Source: Catellatospora sichuanensis
Lineage (GTDB): Bacteria; Actinomycetota; Actinomycetes; Mycobacteriales; Micromonosporaceae
Length of the DNA stretch: 64,000 bases
Assembly (NCBI RefSeq): GCF_007483665.1
Contig: NZ_VIQO01000032.1
Span: 94,924-158,923 of the forward strand
Direction: 5' to 3'
The translations under genes and the position numbers were made by a program. Each line of letters opens with the position of its first letter. The stretch's first letter is position 1. Positions 40,401-47,016 of this stretch are shown piece after piece. Below the pieces are notes generated by a model that did no database searches, had not been told where the DNA came from, and saw nothing but the letters and a program-made list of their open reading frames with translations.

Positions 40401-41454
40401 GTTCCTGCCCCGCCGGACGCTGGCCACCTGTGGGTGGGGCGGGGGCCGTGCGCCGGTCGGGCACACGGTGGGAAAGCTTCGACGCGGACGGTCGTTTCGG
40501 GGTCGGGCCGGTCTTGGCGACCCTGGCGGCGGCCGTGCGCTGTGTTACTGGGCGAGGGGCGGTGCGTCGTACGGTGGCGACGTTGCCTTCGACCACGGCG
40601 GTGGTGGTGTGTCTGCCGGTCTTGCGGTCGGTGCGGACGTTGGCCTGTGCGAGGAGTCCGCGGGCGGTGATCCGCTTGGCGGCGGCGTGGTCGCGGTCGG
40701 CCGACAGGCCGCAGCGGGGGCAGGTCGCCCACTTCCAGCCCCGCTGGTGTGTCCGGTCGGGGGCCATGACGTGGGCGAGTTCGGTGCGCCCGGTGCCGCA
40801 CCGGGGGCAGTGCCTGCTGGTGCTGCGGGCGGGGACGGTCACGACCGCAAGCCCGGCCTTGGCGGCCAGGTGCACGATCGCGTCGACGATGGTGCCGCGG
40901 ACCTGACCGGACAGGCGGGCGTTGCCTTTGCGCCTGCCGCGGGCTTGCAGCGTGGCCAGATCCTCCACGTAGACGACTGTCGCCTGCACAGCGGTTGCCT
41001 GATCGACCGCCCACCGGGCCGCCGACCAGGCCAGGGTCTTGTTCAGGTGGCGGATGCGGGCGCAGACCCGGTCGTGCTCGCCGCTGGTGCGGGCCAGCAG
41101 GGCCTGCAGCTTTGCGGTGCGGGGGTCGGTGGCGGGCAGCCCCGACAGCAACGCCGTGTAGCGGTCGCGTCTGGCGGCCAGGTGTTCGCGGTGGCCGCGC
41201 AGCCGGTGAAGCTTGGCCGAGATCGGCGTGGCGTCGTAGCGCAGCGCCCGCCCGTCGGTGACGACCCGGCCGTGCTCGGTCAGGCGGCCGATCGTGCCGG
41301 TGAGCAGGGTGTTGACGCCCCAGTCCAGGCCGAGCGCCAGCCGGTGCCCGGTTGGTTCGGCGGGGGTGACGGTGATGCGGTGGGGCAGGTCGACGCGTAC
41401 CCGGTGCCCGGCCACTCCGTCGCAACAGCCAGACGCAACAGAGCCACAGTACAA
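40234..41454 (-). CDS. tnpB: TnpB RNA-guided nuclease, N-terminally truncated
   Basis: From TTG 41454 the frame encodes 406 residues. RuvC-I Asp44 lies in LALGLDWGVNT, RuvC-II Glu164 in VVYVEDLATLQARG, the zinc ribbon Cys216/219/245/248 in CPRCG...CPRCG and RuvC-III Asp255 in SADRDHAAAKRI. The nuclease core is therefore complete. TnpB normally has about 150-170 residues before RuvC-I; here only ~40, of which the first ~17 look random, so the N-terminal RNA/TAM-binding domain is missing. The ~130-residue Arg/Pro-rich tail after the zinc ribbon probably reflects RNA-coding constraint rather than protein function. It is likely inactive alone. Confidence 0.8.
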   Translation of the reverse strand: MYCGSVASGCCDGVAGHRVRVDLPHRITVTPAEPTGHRLALGLDWGVNTLLTGTIGRLTEHGRVVTDGRALRYDATPISAKLHRLRGHREHLAARRDRYTALLSGLPATDPRTAKLQALLARTSGEHDRVCARIRHLNKTLAWSAARWAVDQATAVQATVVYVEDLATLQARGRRKGNARLSGQVRGTIVDAIVHLAAKAGLAVVTVPARSTSRHCPRCGTGRTELAHVMAPDRTHQRGWKWATCPRCGLSADRDHAAAKRITARGLLAQANVRTDRKTGRHTTTAVVEGNVATVRRTAPRPVTQRTAAARVAKTGPTPKRPSASKLSHRVPDRRTAPAPPTGGQRPAGQEPKNHHQQVVASGPAHDLLKPQHHRTGFHHVRATPVIPLSGDFGPGTTRPRPARNV

Positions 41455-41488
41455 TGGTAGAGAAAATTAGGCACGCTTAGCAAACACA

Positions 41489-42457
41489 ATGGACAGTGTT
41501 AACCCTGGCTGGGATCCGATCAGCCTGGCCGACGCCCCACCCGGGGTGGCACCCGAGGAGATCACCGATCACAGCCACGCGCTGGCCTGGTTCACCGCCG
41601 AGTACCGCGTGCTGCTGGCTGGGGTCGCCCACGCCGAACGCGCGCAGTTCGAGGGGCACGCCTGGCGGCTGGCACGGACCCTGGTGGACTTCCTGCAACG
41701 CCAGGGCCACTGGCCGGGCCTGGTCGCCGCTCAGCGATCCGCCCTCGCCGCGGCGCAGCAGGTGGGCGAGCGGCCCGGGCAGGCGAGCGCTCATCGCGAT
41801 CTCGCCCGTGCGCTTTCCCGAGTCGGCGAACGGGAGGAGGCGGAGGGCCACTACCGCGCGGCGCTGAAGCTCTTCGGCGAACTCGGTGACCACACCGGGC
41901 AGGCACGGACCCACCGGGCGTTCGGCGCGCTGCTGGACCGGCTCGGCCGTCATGCTGATTCCCTGTACCACGCGCACCAAGGCCTGGATCTGTACCGGGT
42001 CGCCGGTCACCTGTCCGGAGAGGCCGGCGCACACAATGGGGTGGGGTGGGCGCATGCCCAACTCGGCCAGTACGGGCCGGCGCTCGACCACTGCCGGCGG
42101 GCGCTGGTGCTGTTGCGCCAGACCGACGACCGGCACGGCGAGGCGAACACCTGGGACAGCCTCGGCTTCATCCACGACCGTCTCGGCCGCTACCGGCGGG
42201 CGGTCTCGTGCTACCACCGGGCCCTTGTCCTTATCATGCAGATCGGTGACCGCTACGACGAAGCGGACACCTTGCACCGGCTCGGTGACAGCCGATGGTC
42301 GTTGGGCGACCGAGCAGGCGCTCTGCGGACCTGGCAGCGGGCCCTGCGCATCTTCGACGACCTCGGCCATCCCGATGCGGAGCGAGTGCGCGACCGGCTG
42401 GTCCGCGCCACCGGGCCTGCGGCGAGGGCGACGAGTGCTGGACCGGGCCCTGGATAG
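41489..42457 (+). CDS. TPR-repeat C-terminal part of a SARP/NB-ARC-type regulator (5'-truncated)
   Basis: The frame from ATG 41489 gives 322 residues. The opening ISLADAPPGVAPEEITDHSHALAWFTAEYRVLL is the segment that in actinomycete BTAD/NB-ARC regulators follows the ATPase core. At least four TPR units follow, e.g. GQASAHRDLARALSRVGEREE, GQARTHRAFGALLDRLGRHAD, GEAGAHNGVGWAHAQLGQYG and GEANTWDSLGFIHDRLGRYRR. The N-terminal HTH and ATPase are absent: the gene begins at the edge of the TnpB element. The present ATG has no good ribosome site. It is best read as a truncated gene that might still be expressed as a TPR-only protein. Confidence 0.65.
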   Translation: MDSVNPGWDPISLADAPPGVAPEEITDHSHALAWFTAEYRVLLAGVAHAERAQFEGHAWRLARTLVDFLQRQGHWPGLVAAQRSALAAAQQVGERPGQASAHRDLARALSRVGEREEAEGHYRAALKLFGELGDHTGQARTHRAFGALLDRLGRHADSLYHAHQGLDLYRVAGHLSGEAGAHNGVGWAHAQLGQYGPALDHCRRALVLLRQTDDRHGEANTWDSLGFIHDRLGRYRRAVSCYHRALVLIMQIGDRYDEADTLHRLGDSRWSLGDRAGALRTWQRALRIFDDLGHPDAERVRDRLVRATGPAARATSAGPGPG

Positions 42458-42566
42458 CCATGGGGTCTGCGTGTTCTCGCCGTTTATGACTGGAGCTACT
42501 CGAGGACTGTCAGCACCGCCAGTGGGTATAGGGACGGCGTACGTGACCATGAGTAAGGAGACCGTC

Positions 42567-42950
42567 GTGACGCTGATGAACCCCACGCCTTGGGATCCAT
42601 GGAACTACCACGAGACCCTGGACTACAAACCCGTCGTCGAGGGCGGCGAGAGGGACCTGTCCGGTTTCCGGGTGGAGGCCACCGACGGCTCGATCGGCAA
42701 GATCGACGAGCAGGCTGGTGAAGCCGGCTCGCGGATCCTCGTGGTCGACACGGGCCCGTGGATCTTCGGCAGCAAGGTGGTGCTTCCGGCCGGTGTCATC
42801 AAGACCATCGACCTCGACGACGAGCGCGTCTACATCACCTGCACCAAAGATCAGGTCAAGGACGCGCCCGAGTATGAGGCCGACCGGCACCGGGACGGTG
42901 CCTACCTTGACTCGCTGGGCTCGTACTACGGCCAGTTCTGGCAGATCTGA
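42567..42950 (+). CDS. PRC-barrel-domain protein
   Basis: GTG 42567 follows AAGGAG; ATG 42549 is an alternative. The product is 127 residues: LSGFRVEATDGSIGKIDEQ opens a PRC-barrel beta domain, continued by ILVVDTGPWIFGSKVVLPAGVIKTIDLDDERVYI and then a polar tail YEADRHRDGAYLDSLGSYYG. PRC-barrel proteins of this size are common in actinomycetes and are thought to bind RNA or partner proteins or respond to stress; the function here is unknown. A very strong hairpin follows 3 bp after the stop. Confidence 0.8.
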   Translation: MTLMNPTPWDPWNYHETLDYKPVVEGGERDLSGFRVEATDGSIGKIDEQAGEAGSRILVVDTGPWIFGSKVVLPAGVIKTIDLDDERVYITCTKDQVKDAPEYEADRHRDGAYLDSLGSYYGQFWQI

Positions 42951-42952
42951 TC

Positions 42953-43002
42953 GAAGCGGCCGCGGGTGGCGGCAGGCACAACGCCTGGCCGCCCGCGGCT
43001 TC
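42953..43002 (+). terminator. Strong terminator hairpin after the PRC-barrel gene
   Basis: GAAGC and GCGGGTGGC face GGCCGCCCGC and GGCTTC, with GCAGGC/GCCTGG near the tip around an ACAA loop. The stem is about 17 bp with small bulges, directly after the stop codon. Confidence 0.6.
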
Positions 43003-43314
43003 CGTTTGCCCGGCAGCTCCGTACTGTATTTCGCTCACCTGCCGGCGGCGCCGGGGCGACCTCGGACAGGTAGGCGTCGGCGGGATTGCGCGGTGGCGCT
43101 CCGGACCGACGTCAGCCGTTCGCGACGTTCGGATGCGCGTGTTCGAGCAGGCCTGCTGGCACAAGTCGATGAGTCAAAGAAGAGTTCCCGGCGCAACCGC
43201 CGCCTCGCCGCTGGAGATCACCGCATGTGCGGAGGTCACTGAGCGAAACCGCCGATCAGAACCGCTCGGCCAGCCGGTCGCATCGAGCGGATGGGCGAGC
43301 CGCGGTCGTAGCGG

Positions 43315-43420
43315 CCGCTGCAGGTACGGCTGCTGCCGGTCCGGCCGTTCGCGGTCGTGGCCAGGCACCGCCCTTCGGGACAGATACTCGTCACGGTTCG
43401 GGGCGCGCACAGCGCGCCTA
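43315..43420 (+). pseudogene. Serpin C-terminal fragment
   Basis: The frame PLQVRLLPVRPFAVVARHRPSGQ, continuing ILVTVRG, parallels the end of the serpin at 38131-40218 (PLQVQLLLDRPFGFVARHRDSGLALVAGWV). The nucleotide match is clear over about 60 bp, including GGCCGTTCG and GTGGCCAGGCACCGC. Upstream the frame is closed, so only the last two strands survive. It suggests a second serpin gene once stood here, or that the 3' end of the intact serpin was duplicated when the locus was rearranged. Confidence 0.45.
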
Positions 43421-43494
43421 TGATCAGGGCCGCGGGCATGTCCGCTCTGATCCACTACACTGGTGGAGCTATCACACGTGAACGAAGGACGCAC

Positions 43495-44148
43495 ATGGCC
43501 CGCCCCTACAACCCCGGACCGAAACAGTTTGTCTTCGCTGTCGGTGATGGCAACGACCAGCAGGTATCCGTGGGCGACCCGCAGGAGGCCTACGTAGCGT
43601 TCTCCGCATTCTTCCGGGATCGAGAGTCTGACACCTACGCCGTCAAGGATGAACCGGCGGGACAGAGTCTGGTGCTCATGCCCCGTGTAGGTGTGATCTC
43701 CCGGATCAAAGGTGCGGACCAGCCCCGGACGGAATACCTCCAGGTCGACAGGGTCAATCGCTACCTTCCTAGCGCGATGCTGTTCTTCGAGAACGGATAT
43801 GCCGGCCTCGACCGCTTCGGCCAGTGGTTCGCCGACCTCGCCGACCTCGACGCGTCACCGGAGACCCGCGGCGCCGCCCGCGCGGCCACGATCACGACGG
43901 AGGCGGCGGCGATCGAAGAAGTCGCTCGGATCTGGGCAGATTCGGGCATGGTGGACCCGAGTGACCAGTACTACGTCTTCTTCGACTCGCATGATGCCGA
44001 CGATGACCGAGCCGAACGAGCCGAACTGCTCCAGCTGATCGAATTCCTCGGTCTCGACCGAGTCGACGCCCCGGCCAAGGCCGCCGGGGGCGAAGTCTGG
44101 GTGCGCACCGACCCACGCCTCGACGTCGAATGTGCACGGTGGTCGTGA
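43495..44148 (+). CDS. Hypothetical protein, 217 residues
   Basis: ATG 43495 follows GAAGGA. The product is soluble and acidic: MARPYNPGPKQFVFAVGDGND, then QEAYVAFSAFFRDRESDTYAV, SLVLMPRVGVISRIKG, FFENGYAGLDRFGQWFADLAD and EEVARIWADSGMVDPSDQYYV. No known domain was recognised. The sequence has an even, genuine protein composition. It lies in the same direction just before the DUF6357-like gene at 44243, a gap of 94 bp, so the two may be co-transcribed and functionally linked. Confidence 0.7.
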   Translation: MARPYNPGPKQFVFAVGDGNDQQVSVGDPQEAYVAFSAFFRDRESDTYAVKDEPAGQSLVLMPRVGVISRIKGADQPRTEYLQVDRVNRYLPSAMLFFENGYAGLDRFGQWFADLADLDASPETRGAARAATITTEAAAIEEVARIWADSGMVDPSDQYYVFFDSHDADDDRAERAELLQLIEFLGLDRVDAPAKAAGGEVWVRTDPRLDVECARWS

Positions 44149-44242
44149 ACAGATGGTGCGGGGGCTGCGACATCTCCGTGATGACCGCCGCGGTTTCGCG
44201 GCGACCATGTCCAGCCGGTGCCGTTCTGGGGAAGCCTGACCT

Positions 44243-45505
44243 GTGAGAGACATCGTTTTCACGCGCCGGAGCGGCTGGATCCCGAACGTGATCCGCGAGG
44301 GCGGCGAGCTGAAGCTGATGCTCGCCGCCGGGGCCGACGCCAACCACGAGCCTCGCATGTTCACGTTCCCGATCGGGGCCGCCCATCTTGCGGTGATCCG
44401 GGAGGACCTGGCCAGACACCTGCTGCTGTGGAGTGCGGTCCTTCCGCTGTGCGACGCCGCCGGAACCCGGGGCCGGCTCGACGAGGACGCTGCCGTCGCG
44501 CTCCTGGACCCGGTCCTGCTCTCCTTGCCCGCGGACGTCGACGCGCTCTTCCAGCGTATCGGGTGGGACAGGAGCCGGCTGGTTGCCCACGGTGCCGACA
44601 TCGATCTACTTGAACGCGGTCAGGTCTGCGCGGCGATGCGCGCGGCGACGGAGGGGTCGAACGAGAAACGTGCTCAGGAGTATCACGCGAACCGCCGTCG
44701 CGCCGAGCGCGGAACAGTCCTCGGGTTGCTCGACGCTGAGATTCTGAGGTACACGGGCCAGTATCTGCATGGCGCGACGGTGCCGAGGCGGATGCCCGAT
44801 GCCGTCGACCCCGCGCTGCTGCCCCAGGTCATGCTTGTGATCGCCACCGCGGAGCAGGCGTGCGCCGGGATGCGGATCGGCCTCGATCCGCGGCGGGGAA
44901 ACCGGGCCACGGACAAGCGCGACTGGGATCGGATGGCGACGACGGTCGACGCAGCCGTGCGCCGCGCATACCCCGAACTCGTCGATGACGCAGTGCGTAC
45001 GGTGAGCTTCCTGATGTGCTCGGAGGCTGCGGACCGCTCCAGGAGCACACCGGTGGAAGACGACGATGAGGCTGCCGACGACCACGCCGACCTCGGTGAG
45101 AGTGCGAGAAAGACGGCCCTGTCGTTCACCGATGACAAGGGCGGCGAGAAGAAGTGGCTACGGGACGGTCCTCGCTCTGCCTCCGCCGAGTTCTGGGAGT
45201 TCGTCGGCGATCGCTCTGCTGGGGACAACGAAGTGTTCACCATCGAGGACGAGGAGATGGGCGAGGGGATCCAGCTGCACTTCTACGCGGACTCCATTGC
45301 CCGGATCACGACGGCGCGGGAGGGGGAAGCCGGGTCGGATTCGGAGTACCGGGTCGAGTACAGCCTGGTCGATGGGATCGGCGGGTACCGGAACCTGGTG
45401 AGCGCCTTCGTCCGCGGCGGCTGCGCCGCACTCGAACAGTACGGTCCCTGGATGTCGGATGTCGCCGAGTTCGAGCTCGCGCGTCGTCGGCGCGACGCCC
45501 GGTAG
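44243..45505 (+). CDS. DUF6357-like hypothetical protein
   Basis: From GTG 44243 it encodes 420 residues. The N-terminus MRDIVFTRRSGWIPNVIREGG, followed by ELKLMLAAGADANHEPRMFTFPI, is like the actinobacterial DUF6357 family (recognised from memory, function unknown). A middle region (LLSLPADVDALFQRIGWDRS, AEQACAGMRIGLDPRRGNRA) is followed by a charged linker VEDDDEAADDHADLGES and a C-terminal domain AEFWEFVGDRSAGDNEVFTI. There is no signal peptide or membrane helix. It follows another uncharacterised gene and is not near a mobile element. Confidence 0.7.
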   Translation: MRDIVFTRRSGWIPNVIREGGELKLMLAAGADANHEPRMFTFPIGAAHLAVIREDLARHLLLWSAVLPLCDAAGTRGRLDEDAAVALLDPVLLSLPADVDALFQRIGWDRSRLVAHGADIDLLERGQVCAAMRAATEGSNEKRAQEYHANRRRAERGTVLGLLDAEILRYTGQYLHGATVPRRMPDAVDPALLPQVMLVIATAEQACAGMRIGLDPRRGNRATDKRDWDRMATTVDAAVRRAYPELVDDAVRTVSFLMCSEAADRSRSTPVEDDDEAADDHADLGESARKTALSFTDDKGGEKKWLRDGPRSASAEFWEFVGDRSAGDNEVFTIEDEEMGEGIQLHFYADSIARITTAREGEAGSDSEYRVEYSLVDGIGGYRNLVSAFVRGGCAALEQYGPWMSDVAEFELARRRRDAR

Positions 45506-45691
45506 TCCCAGCGGGAACCCGCGCCCGCACCGTTCGGTCGGTGATCTTGAGACTTCCGGGACAGGACCGTCGGCGCTCGTGGTGTGCCGCTGACCGCATC
45601 CAGTGCCGGCACGCTACGGTGCGCGTCCCACGTCACCAGCTGTCCGGTGCCAGCCGTCACCACCGGAGCACAGCGGCGCATTCGGACCCGC

Positions 45692-46130
45692 ATGACTGCG
45701 GTGCGCGTGCAAGAGTCCGCCGACCATGCCGCGGTGATGCATACGGCTCGGCTGCGGTTCACCGGCCTCTACCGTCTACCCGACGACGTCTTCCGGTCCC
45801 TGACCGCACACCCGGCCAGAGCCACGGAGATCACTGTATGAGCGCCTCGGCACCACCCACCCGCGCCGCCGAGCGGCGCTGGGGCCCTCGACGACATGGC
45901 GACCATGGTTGGGTGCAGCTTGCGGCTGTCCGCCCGCAACCCAGACGCCCTGTTCATGGCGGTGATCCTGCCCGTCGTGCTGATCCTGCTGTTCGTGTGC
46001 GTGTTCGGAAGGGCCATCAACACCGGCCACGCCTACATCAACTACGTCGTGCCCGGCATCATCATCCTGTGCGCCGGCCTCGGTGCCTCCACGGCCAGTG
46101 CCGCCCATGACCTCCGCGCGATGATCGAGG
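45692..46130 (+). pseudogene. Decayed DrrA/DrrB-like ABC exporter remnants
   Basis: A frame ending at 45841 closes with LPDDVFRSLTAHPARATEITV, like the SLDDVFLxLTGHPA end of DrrA-type ATPases. It overlaps by ATGA a second frame MSASAPPTRAAERRWG, which after a one-base loss near 45890 continues as MATMVGCSLRLSARNPDALF, MAVILPVVLILLFVCVFG and YVVPGIIILCAGLGAS, the N-terminal half of an ABC-2 permease. Similarity stops at about 46130. The ATPase core is missing and the permease is frameshifted and truncated, so neither is functional. Confidence 0.6.
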
Positions 46131-46218
46131 TACAAGGTCCTGCTCAGGTGCAGCCTGAAGCGGTGTTCGCGTGTGGGACACGAGACCCGATGTCGGTCGG
46201 GGGAGGCAGAATGGTGCC

Positions 46219-46770
46219 GTGGCTGATGACCTGGAGCTGAGGAGCTTTGCTTCGCAGCAGGAGTTTGAGCGCTGGCTGGAGCAGGAACACGCGACCTCTC
46301 CCGGCATCCTGATCAAGTTTGCCAAGAAGGGCAGCGGCGTCACTTCGCTTACGTATGCCGAAGCCGTGGAAAGCAGCCTCTGCTTCGGCTGGATCGACGG
46401 ACAGGCCAAGCGCATCGATGACGACTTCTACCAGCAGCGGTATACGCCGCGCCGGAAACGCAGCATCTGGTCGAAGATCAACACGGCGAAGGCTCTGGCA
46501 CTGATCGAAAGCGGGCGGATGCGCCCCGCCGGTCAGGAGCAGATCGATCGGGCCAAGGCCGACGGCCGATGGGAGGCCGCTTACCACGGCCCCGCCACCG
46601 CACAGGTGCCGGCCGAGATTGCGGCCGATCCGCAGGCGCTGCACGCGATCGAGGCGATGAACAGCGCGAACCGCTATGCCTACATCAGCCGTTTCCATCA
46701 GGCCAAGCGAGTCGAGACCAAGGCCAAGCTCATCGAGCAGCTGCGCGCGGGTCACCTGTTCTACCGCTGA
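46219..46770 (+). CDS. YdeI/OmpD-associated family protein
   Basis: GTG 46219 follows GGGGAGGCAG. The product is 183 residues: EFERWLEQEHATSPGILIKFAKKGSG, LTYAEAVESSLCFGWIDGQAKRID, QRYTPRRKRSIWSKINTAKALAL and the C-terminal helices MNSANRYAYISRFHQAKRVETKAK. The CFGWIDG and RRKRSIWSKIN motifs identify the bacteriocin-protection YdeI/OmdA family. Members are linked to resistance to antimicrobial peptides in enterics; in actinomycetes the role is unknown. The gene starts 90 bp after the decayed exporter and appears intact. It converges on the M6 protease gene, sharing a terminator. Confidence 0.85.
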   Translation: MADDLELRSFASQQEFERWLEQEHATSPGILIKFAKKGSGVTSLTYAEAVESSLCFGWIDGQAKRIDDDFYQQRYTPRRKRSIWSKINTAKALALIESGRMRPAGQEQIDRAKADGRWEAAYHGPATAQVPAEIAADPQALHAIEAMNSANRYAYISRFHQAKRVETKAKLIEQLRAGHLFYR

Positions 46771-46973
46771 TGGGGCAGCTCCGCAGCACGCAACCCGGCA
46801 GAGGGCGGCGACCCTGGCCGGATGGTTGAGCAGCGGTTGGAGACGTTGCCCTGGTAGAGGGCACCGATGGCGTCGTCGGGATGGACAGATCGCAGCCGGT
46901 TCAGTTCAGGCTCGAGATCGGTCAGGTGATTGGCCCGGCTGCGGTCCGTGCGCCGGCCTGACCGGTGACAGCG

Positions 46974-47006
46974 GAAGGGGCGCCCTCAGGTCGAGGACGC
47001 CCCTTC
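46974..47006. terminator. Hairpin between the convergent YdeI and M6 protease genes
   Basis: GAAGGGGCG pairs perfectly with CGCCCCTTC; after one mismatch CCTC/GAGG extends the stem around an AGGTC loop. It lies 11 bp beyond the protease stop (47017) on its downstream side. Confidence 0.6.
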
Positions 47007-47016
47007 GGTGTTGCGA

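Larger units (their letters stand above)
40204..41488 (-). mobile_element. IS200/IS605-type tnpB-only element
   Basis: A single minus-strand tnpB occupies almost the whole interval. The right end is fixed by comparison with 7349: both copies share GCGTCTCTGATT and CAGACGTTCC next to unrelated DNA, namely a DUF3885 scrap there and the serpin gene here. The left end is placed just before 41489, where a TPR gene fragment begins abruptly. There is no tnpA, and IS605 ends lack inverted repeats, so none are expected. Both flanking genes are truncated or altered, showing that the element or an associated deletion rearranged the locus. Confidence 0.65.

Noticed and set aside
40022..41425. Alternative minus-strand frame overlapping tnpB
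   Set aside because: Arg/Pro/His-rich shadow; the tnpB frame has all catalytic and zinc residues.
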